Assembly: GCF_010731655.1 (NCBI RefSeq)
Contig: NZ_AP022619.1
Location: forward strand, 3,286,001-3,350,000
Length of the DNA: 64,000 nucleotides
Source: Mycobacterium paraseoulense
Lineage (GTDB): Bacteria > Actinomycetota > Actinomycetes > Mycobacteriales > Mycobacteriaceae
Reading direction: 5' to 3'
Shown here one piece after another: positions 1 through 8,301 of this stretch. Each line of letters begins with the position of its first letter. The stretch's first letter is position 1. Below the pieces are notes generated by a model, which saw only the letters and a program-made list of their open reading frames with translations, was not told where the DNA came from and did no database searches. The translations under genes were made by a program, and so were the position numbers.

Positions 1-436
1 GGGCGGCCGGCAGAGCGGCGGCGGCCAGGGCCTGGGCTTTGAACGTGTGTGCGGCCATGCTGAGCCGGTGCTGCACCAGGCCGACGCTGTCGTCGAGCTC
101 GGCAGGCCAGGTCTCACCCCAGAGCGTGACCTCGGTAACTCCGTGGTCGAGGGCCTGCAACACCCCTTGCCGCACGCGCGAGTCGCACCCGAACAGGTCG
201 GCCGCGGCCGCCAGGGCCTGGGGACGATGGCGTGTTCGCACCGACGCCAAGGCGTCCTCGAGGTCGACCACTTGGGCGCCCAGGATCTGCAGCGGCCGAG
301 CGTCGGGGTGGTCAGCCAGGTCGGCCAGGAGCACGGTGACGTCCCAGCCCGCCATTGCCCGGTCGAAGAGCCAGCCGCCGGCGAACCGCACCACGTCGAC
401 GACGGTGGCGGCGACCACGTCGAGCCGGTATCTCAT
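1..436 (-). CDS. Unrecognised protein, C-terminus beyond the left edge
   Basis: An open reading frame of 145 codons without a stop runs off the left end. It begins at an ATG 17 bases after the TetR stop codon, with AGGA almost abutting the start, so an upstream start is possible. The N-terminus reads MRYRLDVVAATVVDVVRFAG, followed by alternating hydrophobic and Ala-rich stretches. I see no signal peptide, metal motif or nucleotide-binding loop. It follows the TetR gene on the same strand and may be co-transcribed with it. I do not recognise the family. Coding is supported by the continuous frame, codon-position bias and tight spacing. Confidence 0.6.
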   Translation of the reverse strand, partial: MRYRLDVVAATVVDVVRFAGGWLFDRAMAGWDVTVLLADLADHPDARPLQILGAQVVDLEDALASVRTRHRPQALAAAADLFGCDSRVRQGVLQALDHGVTEVTLWGETWPAELDDSVGLVQHRLSMAAHTFKAQALAAAALPAA

Positions 437-453
437 GTCCTCGCGCGGCTCGT

Positions 454-1047
454 CTATGGGGCGAAGTCGCGCGCCAGCGTCTCGGCGTACTGCTTGAACA
501 CCTCGGTCAGGGGTATCGATGGATCGAGCAACCATGTGGTTTCCATTCCGTGGACGAAGGCGAGAATTTCCACTGCCTTGACGGCGGGGTCTATGTCCGT
601 GCGGTACCGGCCATCGGCCTGCCCGCGCCGGATGAGGTCGGCGACGATGTCGGTCGCAGCGCGATGCCGGGCCAGCATCCGGTCGTGCAGGGGCGCGTCG
701 GGAAGGATGTTTTCGACCAGCAGCACGGTGAACGTCCCGACCAGCTCGGGCGCCCGGTTGAACCGGTCGGCGACCTGGGCAATCTGGGCGAAAAGATCGC
801 CGGTCCGGTCGGCGTGGAGGTCGTCGTCGAGGTCGCGCGCGTCGAGGACGGCGTGCAGCAACTGCTCCTTGGATTCGAAGTGGTGCAGCAGCCCCGCGGG
901 GGTGACGCCGGCCTCGCCGGCGATCTGGGCGAGGGTGGTGCTGCGCCAGCCATTGCGCGTGAGCAGCCGTTGGGCGACCTCGAGAATCCGCTGCTTGCGG
1001 TCCTCGCCCTTGGCGAGCAGCGTGTCGTATGGCCGTGCGTCGGGCAC
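454..1047 (-). CDS. TetR/AcrR family transcriptional regulator
   Basis: A 197-residue protein of normal TetR length. Residues about 17-64 form the helix-turn-helix (RKQRILEVAQRLL, then TTLAQIAGEAGVTPAGLLHH and the typical LLHHFESKEQLL end of the domain). The rest is the variable ligand/dimer domain, and the C-terminus (ETTWLLDPSIPL) resembles acyl- or aromatic-responsive regulators. A 24-bp palindrome lies at 1080-1103, 33 bases upstream of the start, which fits autorepression. It sits downstream of the amidohydrolase-FadE-EchA-thiolase genes but has its own 148-base upstream gap, so it probably has its own promoter. The ligand is unknown. Confidence 0.9.
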   Translation of the reverse strand: MPDARPYDTLLAKGEDRKQRILEVAQRLLTRNGWRSTTLAQIAGEAGVTPAGLLHHFESKEQLLHAVLDARDLDDDLHADRTGDLFAQIAQVADRFNRAPELVGTFTVLLVENILPDAPLHDRMLARHRAATDIVADLIRRGQADGRYRTDIDPAVKAVEILAFVHGMETTWLLDPSIPLTEVFKQYAETLARDFAP

Positions 1048-1079
1048 CGGACTCCTTCAACCGTTCGGTGGGCGGAACC

Positions 1080-1103
1080 AACCTAGTGAACACACAGTAG
1101 GTT
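1080..1103. promoter_or_regulatory. Palindromic operator upstream of TetR
   Basis: Arms AACCTA (1080-1085) and TAGGTT (1098-1103) are perfect complements. The match continues inward imperfectly (GTG against CAG), giving 8 of 9 matching bases per arm around a 6-base centre. It lies in the 148-base non-coding gap between the TetR start and the thiolase stop. The size and symmetry are those of a TetR operator. Binding by the adjacent TetR is inferred. Confidence 0.6.
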
Positions 1104-1195
1104 AGTTTGCGCCCTGTGACAAGTGGCGCCCCGGACAGTCGAATTCGAGGGCGTCGTCACGCAGGGGTGCCGTATCCGGTCTGGGTCGTGCCGCG

Positions 1196-2344
1196 CTAGC
1201 GCACGAGCTCGACGAGGGTGGCGTTCGCGGTGCCGCCGCCCTCGCACATGGTCTGCAGGCCGTAGCGAATCCCGTTGTCGCGCATGTGGTGTGCCATCCG
1301 CGTCATCAACACCGCGCCAGAGGCGCCCAGCGGGTGCCCCAGCGCGATGGCCCCGCCCAGCGGGTTGACCCGCTCGGGGTCCGCCCCGGTTTCGGCAAGC
1401 CATGCCAGCGGCACCGGCGCGAAGGCCTCGTTCACTTCGAACGCGCCCACCTCCGAGCGCGGCACGCCTGCCTTCGTCAGTACCTTCTCGGTCGCCGGGA
1501 TGGGGCCCGTGAGCATGAGCACTGGGTCGGCCCCGGTCACCGCACCCGCCAGGTAGCGCACCAGCGGGGTCAGCCCCAGCTCGACCGCCATCTCCGCGGT
1601 GGTGACCAGCAGTGCCGCCGCGCCGTCGGAGATCTGCGAGGAATTGCCCGCGTGAATCACTCCGTCTTCGGTGAAGGCCGGCTTGAGCCCGCTGAGCTTC
1701 TCGACCGTGGTGCCCCGGCGGATACCTTCGTCGGCGGCGACGACCGATCCGTCGTCGGTGAACACCGGGACGATCTGGCCGGTGAACGCGCCGGCATCCT
1801 GGGCCGCGGCGGCCCGTTCGTGGGACTGGACGGAGTATTCATCCAGCTGGGTGCGGGAGAACCCCCACTTCTTGGCGATCATCTCCGCCGACAGCCCCTG
1901 GTTGAAGGAGAAGTCGTCATAGCGGGCGAGCACCTTCGGGCCGTACGGCATGCCGGTCGCCCTGGCCGAACCGAGCGGAACGCGGCTCATCACCTCGACA
2001 CCGCCGGCTACGACGACGTCTTGCTGGCCGGACATCACCGCCTGCACGGCGAAGTCGAGCGCCTGCTGGCTCGACCCGCACGCGCGGTTGACGGTGGTGC
2101 CGGGGATGGTCTCGGGCCAGCCGGCGGCCAGGACCGCGTAACGGCCGATGTTGCTGGACTGGTCGCCGACCTGCGACACGCACCCCCAGATCACGTCGTC
2201 GACGATCTCCGGGCCCACCCCGGCGCGTTCCAGCAGTTCGTTGAGGACCACAGCGGACAGGTCTGCGGCGTGCATCCCGGACAGGCCGCCGTTGCGCTTC
2301 CCCACCGCGGTGCGCACGGCTTCGACGATGACTGTTTCCCGCAT
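1196..2344 (-). CDS. Thiolase family protein (acetyl-CoA acyltransferase type)
   Basis: A 382-residue thiolase beginning MRETVIVEAVRTAVGKRNGG. All catalytic landmarks are visible: the nucleophile Cys in NRACGSSQQAL, the NEAFA loop, the His in GHPLGASGA, and the second Cys in CEGGGTANA. It would carry out thiolytic cleavage of a 3-oxoacyl-CoA, the last step of a beta-oxidation turn. The ATG at 2344 was chosen because the protein start matches the family and it lies 4 bases after the upstream crotonase stop; an in-frame extension to 2425 would run into that gene. It is the last gene of the amidohydrolase-FadE-EchA-thiolase set. Chain-length specificity cannot be read. Confidence 0.93.
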   Translation of the reverse strand: MRETVIVEAVRTAVGKRNGGLSGMHAADLSAVVLNELLERAGVGPEIVDDVIWGCVSQVGDQSSNIGRYAVLAAGWPETIPGTTVNRACGSSQQALDFAVQAVMSGQQDVVVAGGVEVMSRVPLGSARATGMPYGPKVLARYDDFSFNQGLSAEMIAKKWGFSRTQLDEYSVQSHERAAAAQDAGAFTGQIVPVFTDDGSVVAADEGIRRGTTVEKLSGLKPAFTEDGVIHAGNSSQISDGAAALLVTTAEMAVELGLTPLVRYLAGAVTGADPVLMLTGPIPATEKVLTKAGVPRSEVGAFEVNEAFAPVPLAWLAETGADPERVNPLGGAIALGHPLGASGAVLMTRMAHHMRDNGIRYGLQTMCEGGGTANATLVELVR

Positions 2345-2348
2345 ATCC

Positions 2349-3179
2349 CTACTCCGCTTCCGTGGATCTTGTTGATGCCCACCGCCCAGTAAACGACGGC
2401 TCCCGGCGCTCCGCGAAAGCGGCATAGGCGGCGGCGGCGTCGGCCGTTGCGAAATTACCCACCTGGGCGCGGGCCTCGTTGGCCAGCGCCCCGCGCAGCG
2501 TGCTCTCGGCTCCCTCGTTCAACAGGGCCTTGGTGTGGGCCAGGGCGATCGGTGGACCGGCCGCCAGCCGGTCGGCGAGATCGTCGACGAAGGCGTCGAT
2601 CTCCGCGCCGGACACCACCCACGTCACCAGGTTCAGGGCGTACGCCTCCTCGGCGTCGATCATCTCGGCGAGCAGCGCCAGCCGCTTGGCTTGTTGCAGG
2701 CCAACGAGTTTGGGCAGCAGCCAGGAACCGCCGAGGTCGATCGACAGACCACGCTTGGAAAAGATCTGACAGAACCTAGCTTCGGGTGTGGCGACGACGA
2801 AGTCGCACCCCAGCGCGAGGTTCCAGCCCGCCCCGACGGCCACTCCGGTCACCTTCGCGATCGTCGGTACCGCAAGCTCGCGCAAGGCCAGCGCGACATC
2901 GGTCAGCCGCTGCAGCTTGTGGTTCGGGTGGATATCTTCCGGGACCGAGATGTCGGCGCCGGAACAGAAACTGCCGCCCGCGCCGGTGAGCACGAGCGCG
3001 CGCACGCCGCGGTCGCGGCCGGCGGCGTGCAGTGCGTCGCGCAGCGCGATCCACAGGTCGGGGTTGATCGCATTCTTGCGGCGGGGACGATTGAGGGTCA
3101 GCGTACGCACTCCGTCGCGGTCTTCCGACAGGAGCACCGGAGCGTCAGTGGCCGTCACATCACCATGCCGCCGTCGCAC
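2349..3179 (-). CDS. Enoyl-CoA hydratase/isomerase (crotonase) family protein
   Basis: A 276-residue crotonase with the oxyanion-hole segments GSFCSGADIS and GVAVGAGWNLALGCD. By alignment to rat enoyl-CoA hydratase, the position of Glu144 is Asn (GWNLALGC) and the position of Glu164 is Phe (CQIFSKRG). An Asp follows in GLSIDLGG. That pattern suits an isomerase or ring-active crotonase better than a classical hydratase. The ATG at 3179 lies 13 bases after the FadE stop; a GTG at 3158 (VTATDAPVLL) is an alternative. It lies between the FadE and thiolase genes, consistent with one beta-oxidation module. Confidence 0.9.
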   Translation of the reverse strand: MRRRHGDVTATDAPVLLSEDRDGVRTLTLNRPRRKNAINPDLWIALRDALHAAGRDRGVRALVLTGAGGSFCSGADISVPEDIHPNHKLQRLTDVALALRELAVPTIAKVTGVAVGAGWNLALGCDFVVATPEARFCQIFSKRGLSIDLGGSWLLPKLVGLQQAKRLALLAEMIDAEEAYALNLVTWVVSGAEIDAFVDDLADRLAAGPPIALAHTKALLNEGAESTLRGALANEARAQVGNFATADAAAAYAAFAERREPSFTGRWASTRSTEAE

Positions 3180-3192
3180 GGCGTACGGGTCA

Positions 3193-4374
3193 TCAGTAGC
3201 TCCTCGGCAGTTTCAGGACATTCGATCCCAGGAAATTCAGGATCATCTCCTGGCTCACCGGCGCGATCTTCATCAGCCGGGCCTCGCGGAAGTAGCGCGT
3301 GATGTGGTACTCCTCCGCGTAGCCCATGCCGCCGTGGGTTTGCAACGCCCGGTCGGCGGCGGTGAAGCCGGCGTCGGCGCAGAGGTATTTCGCGGTATTC
3401 GCCTCGCGGCCACAGGGTTTGCCGTTGTCGTACAACCAGGTGGCCTTGCGCAGCATCAGCTCGGCGGCGTCCAGGCGCGCCAGCGAGTCCGCGAGCGGGA
3501 ACTGCAGGCCCTGGTTCATGCCGATGGGCCGGCCGAAGACCTCACGCTCGTTGCCGTACTTCACCGCCTTGTCCAGGGCTACCCGGCCGATGCCGAGCGC
3601 CTCGGCGGCGATCAGCATCCGCTCGGGGTTCAGGCCGTCCAGGATGTACTGAAAACCCTTGCCTTCCTCGCCGATTCGGTCCTCGACCGGCACCTCGAGG
3701 TTGTCGATGAACAACTCGTTGGAGCTGACGGCGTTGCGGCCCATCTTGCGGATGGGGCGGACGTCGATGCGGCCGCGGTCCAGATCGGTGATGAACAGGG
3801 TCATCCCGTCGGTCTTCTTGGTGACTTCCTCATATGACTGGGTGCGGGTGAGCAGCAGGATCTTGTCGGACTCCATGGCTTTGGAGATCCACACCTTGCG
3901 GCCGTTGACGATGTAACGGTCGCCGTCGCGTTTGGCGAAGGTGGTGATGCGCGAGGTGTCCAGTCCAGCACCGGGTTCGGTCACACCGAAACAGACATGG
4001 ACTTCGCCCGTCGCGACCTTGGGCAGCGTGCGCGCCTTGAGTTCGTCGGAGCCGTGCACCACCACGGGCTGCATGCCGAAGATGGACAGGTGGATCGAGC
4101 TGGCGGCGTTCATGGCGCCGCCGGATTTCGCCACCTCCTCGAGCAGGATCGTGGCCTCGGTGATGCCGAGGCCGTGCCCGCCATATTCGGTGGGGATCGT
4201 CATGCCCAGCCAGCCGCCGTCGGCGATGGCCTTGTAGAACTCGGTGGGAAATTCGTGCGCCTGGTCTTTTTCCATCCAGTACTGGTCGTCGAATTTCGCG
4301 GCCAATTCGGCAACCGACCGGCGGATCAGCTCCTGGTCATCGGTCAGCTCGAAGTTCATTCCTGCGCCGGGCAC
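3193..4374 (-). CDS. Acyl-CoA dehydrogenase (FadE family)
   Basis: A 393-residue, full-length acyl-CoA dehydrogenase: N-terminal helical domain, the FAD-contacting beta domain with CFGVTEPGAGLDTSRI and VNGRKVWIS, and a C-terminal helical domain with EREVFGRPIG and QTHGGMGYAEEYHITRYFR. The usual catalytic IYEGT-type segment is replaced by KIAPVSQEMI, so the common Glu is absent at that site. A GTG start at 4374 is supported by GAAGGAG eight bases upstream; the internal ATG at 4359 (MNFELTDDQ) has only a poor site. The enzyme would oxidise an acyl-CoA to its 2-enoyl-CoA, feeding the downstream crotonase and thiolase. The substrate is unknown. Confidence 0.93.
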   Translation of the reverse strand: MPGAGMNFELTDDQELIRRSVAELAAKFDDQYWMEKDQAHEFPTEFYKAIADGGWLGMTIPTEYGGHGLGITEATILLEEVAKSGGAMNAASSIHLSIFGMQPVVVHGSDELKARTLPKVATGEVHVCFGVTEPGAGLDTSRITTFAKRDGDRYIVNGRKVWISKAMESDKILLLTRTQSYEEVTKKTDGMTLFITDLDRGRIDVRPIRKMGRNAVSSNELFIDNLEVPVEDRIGEEGKGFQYILDGLNPERMLIAAEALGIGRVALDKAVKYGNEREVFGRPIGMNQGLQFPLADSLARLDAAELMLRKATWLYDNGKPCGREANTAKYLCADAGFTAADRALQTHGGMGYAEEYHITRYFREARLMKIAPVSQEMILNFLGSNVLKLPRSY

Positions 4375-4433
4375 AGCTAGGTCTCCTTCAATCGGTTAAG
4401 GGCACCGGCGCACAACCCAGTCCGGGGGTGCGG

Positions 4434-5732
4434 TCAGTCCGTGTTGCCGGTAAGGGCTTTCGCGTTGGCCGCGAAATCTGCGAAGGACGAGCCGCCTCGA
4501 GCGTCCTTTTCGTGGCCCTGTGCCCTGATGGACACGTCGTGCCCCTCGGCGGCTTTGCGCAGTGCACCGACCGTCGCCTGTTCGCGCGAAATGTGGGTGA
4601 ACGGGTCGAACGAGTACCAGCGCATGGCGTTCTCGTAGGTCATCTTGTTGATTTCGTCGTCGGGAACGTCGTTGAGGGACAACACGTCCCACAGTTCTTC
4701 GGGCGCACCCGGCCACATCGAGTCGCTGTGCGGGTAGTCGGCCTCCCAGGCGATGTTGTCGATGCCGATCATGTTGCGCAGCGCGACGCCCACCTTGTCG
4801 CTGATGAAGCACGTCAGGAAGTGCTCGCGGAAGACGTCGCTGGGCAGCTTGCCGCCGAAGTTCTGGTGGGTCCACGCGGAGTGCATTTCGAACGTGCGGT
4901 CGGCCCGCTCGAGGAAGTAGGGGATCCACCCGGTCCCGCCCTCGGAGAGCGCGATCTTGAGGTCGGGGTACTCCTTGATCGGCTTGGACCACAGCAGGTC
5001 CGCGGCGGCCTGCACGATGTTCATCGGCTGCAGCGTGATCATCACGTCCATGGGCGCGTCGGGCGCCGTGATCGCGAGCCGGCCCGACGAGCCGATGTGC
5101 ACGTTCATCACGGTGTTGGTGTCGCACAACGCCTTCCACAGCGGGGTCCAGTACGCGTCGTGGAAGCTGGGGTAGCCCATCGCGGCCGGGTTCTCGGTGA
5201 AGGTCAGCGCGTGCACGCCTTTCTTCGACACCCGGCGCACCTCGGCGGCGCACGCCTCGGCGTCCCAGATCACCGGGATGGCCATCGGGATGAACCGCGC
5301 GGGGTACGCCCCGCACCACTCATCGATGTGCCAGTCGTTGTAGGCCTGCACCAGCGAGATCGAGAAGTCGTGATCCTCGGTGGCGAACAGCCGGCCGGCG
5401 AAACCGGGGAACGACGGGAAGCAGATCGAGGCCAGGATGCCGCCGGCGTTCATGTCCTTGACCCGCTCGTCCACGTTGTAACAACCCGGCCGGATCTCGT
5501 CGAGCCCGGTCGGCTCGATGCCGTACTCCTCCTTGGGCCGGCCGGCGACCGCGTTGAGTGCCACGTTCGGGATCACCGTGTCGCGGAACTTCCACATGTC
5601 GGAGCCGTCGGGGTTGTGCACCAGCCGGGGCGCGTCGTCGATGTACTTCTTCGCCAGGTGGTTCTTGAACATGTCGGGCGGCTCGACGGTGTGGTCGTCG
5701 ACGCTGATCAGGATCATGTCTTCTTTGTTCAT
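4434..5732 (-). CDS. Amidohydrolase family protein (Amidohydro_2 type)
   Basis: A 432-residue TIM-barrel metalloenzyme of the amidohydrolase-2 family (relatives include aromatic-acid decarboxylases and ring-opening hydrolases). Landmarks are the N-terminal ISVDDHTVEPPDMF, NVHIGSSG in the barrel, YPDLKIALSEGGTGWIPYF, and the C-terminal WEADYPHSDSMWP that carries the metal-site Asp/His. This DDH start replaces the classic HxH and is normal for this actinobacterial subfamily. It is the first gene of the minus-strand catabolic unit and is divergent from the Rieske operon across 422 bases. A related protein is encoded at 22797 and a broken one at 58459. Whether it decarboxylates or hydrolyses is not determinable. 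Confidence 0.9.
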   Translation of the reverse strand: MNKEDMILISVDDHTVEPPDMFKNHLAKKYIDDAPRLVHNPDGSDMWKFRDTVIPNVALNAVAGRPKEEYGIEPTGLDEIRPGCYNVDERVKDMNAGGILASICFPSFPGFAGRLFATEDHDFSISLVQAYNDWHIDEWCGAYPARFIPMAIPVIWDAEACAAEVRRVSKKGVHALTFTENPAAMGYPSFHDAYWTPLWKALCDTNTVMNVHIGSSGRLAITAPDAPMDVMITLQPMNIVQAAADLLWSKPIKEYPDLKIALSEGGTGWIPYFLERADRTFEMHSAWTHQNFGGKLPSDVFREHFLTCFISDKVGVALRNMIGIDNIAWEADYPHSDSMWPGAPEELWDVLSLNDVPDDEINKMTYENAMRWYSFDPFTHISREQATVGALRKAAEGHDVSIRAQGHEKDARGGSSFADFAANAKALTGNTD

Positions 5733-6154
5733 GGCCGTTGCCCTTCCGTCGGGTCCGTCTATTCGATTCCGCTCCCACGCAGCCTCGGCGAATCGCTGTC
5801 CCGCGCCAAGATCACTAAATGAAAACTATCTTCTCGCCAAGCGAGAATCAACATCCAGCGGGCGCAGCGGCCGGGGGTCACCGGCCGACCAGGCGCGGAA
5901 CGGACCGGTGAATCGCCCGCCCGTTGGCGGCGGTGTGCGAAGGCGAAAGCCCGCGTCGACCGACGCAGCGGCGCGGTCACCGAGGTTTTCGCAGGAAGGC
6001 GGGGTATCGACTGGCCCGGGCGGACGACCGGTTGCCGGCCGGGCCCGCCGCCATTGACCGGCCGCTCGATTCATGCAACTCTATTAGTTGTAAATGAGAA
6101 TCTGATTCTCCTTCACCGAGAGGTGGCTGGGGGGATAGCGAGAGGAGTGCGCGG
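5733..6154. promoter_or_regulatory. Divergent promoter region between amidohydrolase and CMD/Rieske operons
   Basis: The 422 bases contain no convincing gene; the reading frames in it are short and lack start context. Besides the perfect box at 6096-6110, a degenerate copy GAAAACTATCTTCTC (5821-5835) and an inverted repeat TTCTCGC-CAA-GCGAGAA (5831-5847) lie nearer the amidohydrolase. The bases between about 5850 and 6060 are GC-rich and featureless to my eye. The layout suggests control of both divergent operons from this region. Confidence 0.55.
6096..6110. promoter_or_regulatory. GAGAATA-box operator, perfect palindrome
   Basis: GAGAATCTGATTCTC is a perfect 7+1+7 palindrome, 45 bases upstream of the CMD start, inside an AT-rich patch (6080-6110) that is conspicuous in this GC-rich DNA. 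It is one of five related boxes in the window, with others at 13485, 14337, 52464 and 57729. Confidence 0.65.
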
Positions 6155-6691
6155 ATGCGGTTGGCGCCGCTGCCCGCTGACCAGTGGGACGACACTGCCC
6201 GCACGGCACTCTCGGCAATGCGCGACGCGGACACCAACAACGCGCTCAGCACCCTCGCCCGCCACCCGGCGCTGGCCAAGGCGTTTCTCCGCTTCAACGT
6301 CCACCTGTTGACCTCGTCCACGCTGCCGCCGCGCGTCCGTGAGCTGGCCATCCTGCGGGTCGCGCATCGCCGCACCTGCGCCTACGAGTGGTCCCACCAC
6401 GTCTCGATGGCCAAGGCCGAAGGAATCACCGAGGACCAGATCGCCGCGGTGCAGAGTTTTGCCGGTGAGGACGCCGGCGGGTTGGACGAGTTCGACCGCG
6501 TGGTGATCGCCGGCGTCGACGAGCTCGAGGAGAAATCACAGCTGTCCGACGAGACCTGGGCCGCGCTCGGCGAGCGCCTCGACGACCAGCAGCGCATGGA
6601 TTTCGTCTTCACGGTCGGCTGTTACGCCTTGCTGGCCATGGCCTTCAACACTTTTGGCGTACAGCTCGAGAACGCCGATGAGGAACACTAA
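6155..6691 (+). CDS. Carboxymuconolactone decarboxylase (CMD/AhpD-like) family protein
   Basis: A 178-residue all-helical CMD-fold protein. The family core is visible as LPPRVRELAILRVAHRRTCAYEWSHHVSMAKAEGIT, with the conserved Arg-Glu, Cys and His-His positions. The thioredoxin-like CxxC of true AhpD is absent (only one Cys, in RTCAYEW), so peroxidase activity is unlikely. Members often sit in aromatic or steroid catabolic clusters as lactone or decarboxylation enzymes. The ATG at 6155 lies a few bases after GAGAGGAGTG. It is the first gene of a seven-gene unit; the Rieske gene starts 13 bases after its stop. Confidence 0.85.
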   Translation: MRLAPLPADQWDDTARTALSAMRDADTNNALSTLARHPALAKAFLRFNVHLLTSSTLPPRVRELAILRVAHRRTCAYEWSHHVSMAKAEGITEDQIAAVQSFAGEDAGGLDEFDRVVIAGVDELEEKSQLSDETWAALGERLDDQQRMDFVFTVGCYALLAMAFNTFGVQLENADEEH

Positions 6692-6704
6692 GAGAGGTAG
6701 AAAG

Positions 6705-7991
6705 GTGCCCCACTTCCCCAAGCCGGCCGCCGGCAGCTGGACAGAGAACTACCCCGAACTCGGCACGGCACCGGTCGACTACACGGACTCGATCGATCCG
6801 GCATTCTTCGAGGCCGAGCGCGACGCCGTCTTCAGGAAGACCTGGCTCAACGTCGGCCGAGTCGAGCGACTGCCGCGTACCGGGAGCTACTTCACCAGGG
6901 AACTGCCGTCGGCGGGCAAGGGCACGTCGGTGATCATCGTCAAGACGAAGGACGGATCGGTCAAGGCGTATCACAATGTCTGCCGCCACCGGGGAAACAA
7001 GTTGGTGTGGAACGACTTCCCCAACGAGGAGACCTCCGGCACCTGCCGACAGTTCACCTGCAAGTACCACGCCTGGCGCTACAGCCTCGACGGCGACCTG
7101 ACCTTCGTTCAACAGGAAGAGGAGTTCTTCAATCTCGACAAGGGCAACTTCGGCCTAGCGCCCGTCCGGTGCGAGGTGTGGGAAGGCTTCATCTTCATCA
7201 ACTTCGACCAGAACGCGGCGCCGCTGGTCGATTACCTCGGGCCACTGGCCAAGAGCATCGAGGGCTACCCCTTCGGCGAGATGACCGAGACCTATTCCTA
7301 TCGCGCCGAGGTCGGCAGTAACTGGAAGCTGTTCATCGACGCGTTCATCGAGTTCTACCACGCGCCGATCCTGCACCAGGGGCAGTACACCAAGGAAGAA
7401 GCCGCCAAGATCCAGAAGTTCGGATACGAGGCGCTGCACTACGAGGTGGCCGGGCCGCACAGCCTGCAATCGACGTGGGGTGGTCAGGCCCCGCCCCCGG
7501 ACATGTCAATGGTGAAGCCGATGGACCAGGTGTTGCGCAGCGGTTTGTTCGGCCCGTGGGACAAGCCGGAGCTCATCGAGAAGCTCGAGCTGCCACCGGG
7601 TGTCAACGTGAAGAGGGTGCCGCAGTGGGGCATCGACTCGTGGCTCTTCTACCCGAACTTCATGCTGTTGATCTGGGAGCCGGGCTGGTACCTGACCTAC
7701 CACTACTGGCCGACGGCCGTGGACAAGCACCTCTTCGAATGCACGCTGTATTTCGTCCCGCCGCGCAATGCCCGGGAACGACTGGCCCAGGAGTTGGCCG
7801 CCGTGACCTTCAAGGAGTACGCGCTGCAGGACGCCAACACGCTGGAAGCGACCCAGACCATGATCGGCACCCGGGCTGTCACGGAGTTCCTGCTGTGCGA
7901 CCAGGAAGTCTTGATCCGTCACCTGCACAAGACGACCGGTGACTACGTGAAGGAGTATCAGAACAATGGCCACGTCGCTGCTGCCCGCTGA
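6705..7991 (+). CDS. Rieske non-heme iron oxygenase, large subunit
   Basis: A 428-residue aromatic-ring-hydroxylating oxygenase. The Rieske [2Fe-2S] motif is intact: C93-R-H95 and C119-K-Y-H122. The catalytic domain shows NWKLFIDAFIEFYHAPILH with His219 and His224 as likely mononuclear iron ligands and a later carboxylate (LLCDQEVL). The GTG at 6705 is preceded by GAGAGG at good distance. No beta subunit or dedicated reductase is adjacent, so it is probably a homo-oligomeric type using a general electron-transfer chain; the [2Fe-2S] ferredoxin at 57780, under a similar operator box, is a candidate partner. It would hydroxylate or demethylate a cyclic substrate. Confidence 0.93.
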   Translation: MPHFPKPAAGSWTENYPELGTAPVDYTDSIDPAFFEAERDAVFRKTWLNVGRVERLPRTGSYFTRELPSAGKGTSVIIVKTKDGSVKAYHNVCRHRGNKLVWNDFPNEETSGTCRQFTCKYHAWRYSLDGDLTFVQQEEEFFNLDKGNFGLAPVRCEVWEGFIFINFDQNAAPLVDYLGPLAKSIEGYPFGEMTETYSYRAEVGSNWKLFIDAFIEFYHAPILHQGQYTKEEAAKIQKFGYEALHYEVAGPHSLQSTWGGQAPPPDMSMVKPMDQVLRSGLFGPWDKPELIEKLELPPGVNVKRVPQWGIDSWLFYPNFMLLIWEPGWYLTYHYWPTAVDKHLFECTLYFVPPRNARERLAQELAAVTFKEYALQDANTLEATQTMIGTRAVTEFLLCDQEVLIRHLHKTTGDYVKEYQNNGHVAAAR

Positions 7992-8298
7992 ATTCGCCGA
8001 TCTCGAACCCTTTTTGGACTGGGACCTGGCCACCGAACCCGAGCGCTACGCCAAGCGGCTGTCTTCGACGATGGCCGAGATGCAGGCGTTCTACGACGTG
8101 GCTTTCCCCCGCCTGAACGACGTGATCGCCTACTGTGACAAATACCCGCTCGACGATCTCCCCGAGGACGCAAAGGCTCTCATGCACATGATGCAGTCGC
8201 TCGTCATGGTGTCGTTTCCGATCGAGGCGTGGAAACAACCGAGGGTGCCGGACAGCGGCGCGGCCTGGGTGGAGTGCATTCGGGAGCCGGTGATCTAA
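7966..8298 (+). CDS. Small acidic protein, probable Rieske partner
   Basis: A 110-residue acidic protein (MATSLLPAEFADLEPFLDWD at the start) that I do not recognise. It is predicted to be helical and soluble, with no signal peptide or Cys cluster. Its ATG lies inside the Rieske gene with a 26-base overlap, and the following amidohydrolase begins 3 bases after its stop, so its synthesis should be coupled to the oxygenase. It is too short and of the wrong pattern for a ring-hydroxylase beta subunit. A chaperone or accessory role for the oxygenase is an inference from context only. Confidence 0.75.
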   Translation: MATSLLPAEFADLEPFLDWDLATEPERYAKRLSSTMAEMQAFYDVAFPRLNDVIAYCDKYPLDDLPEDAKALMHMMQSLVMVSFPIEAWKQPRVPDSGAAWVECIREPVI

Positions 8299-8301
8299 CC
8301 G

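Noticed and set aside
47..1105. Long plus-strand reading frames opposite the TetR gene
   Set aside because: They mirror the codon bias of the minus-strand TetR and partial gene, carry no domain and lack start context.
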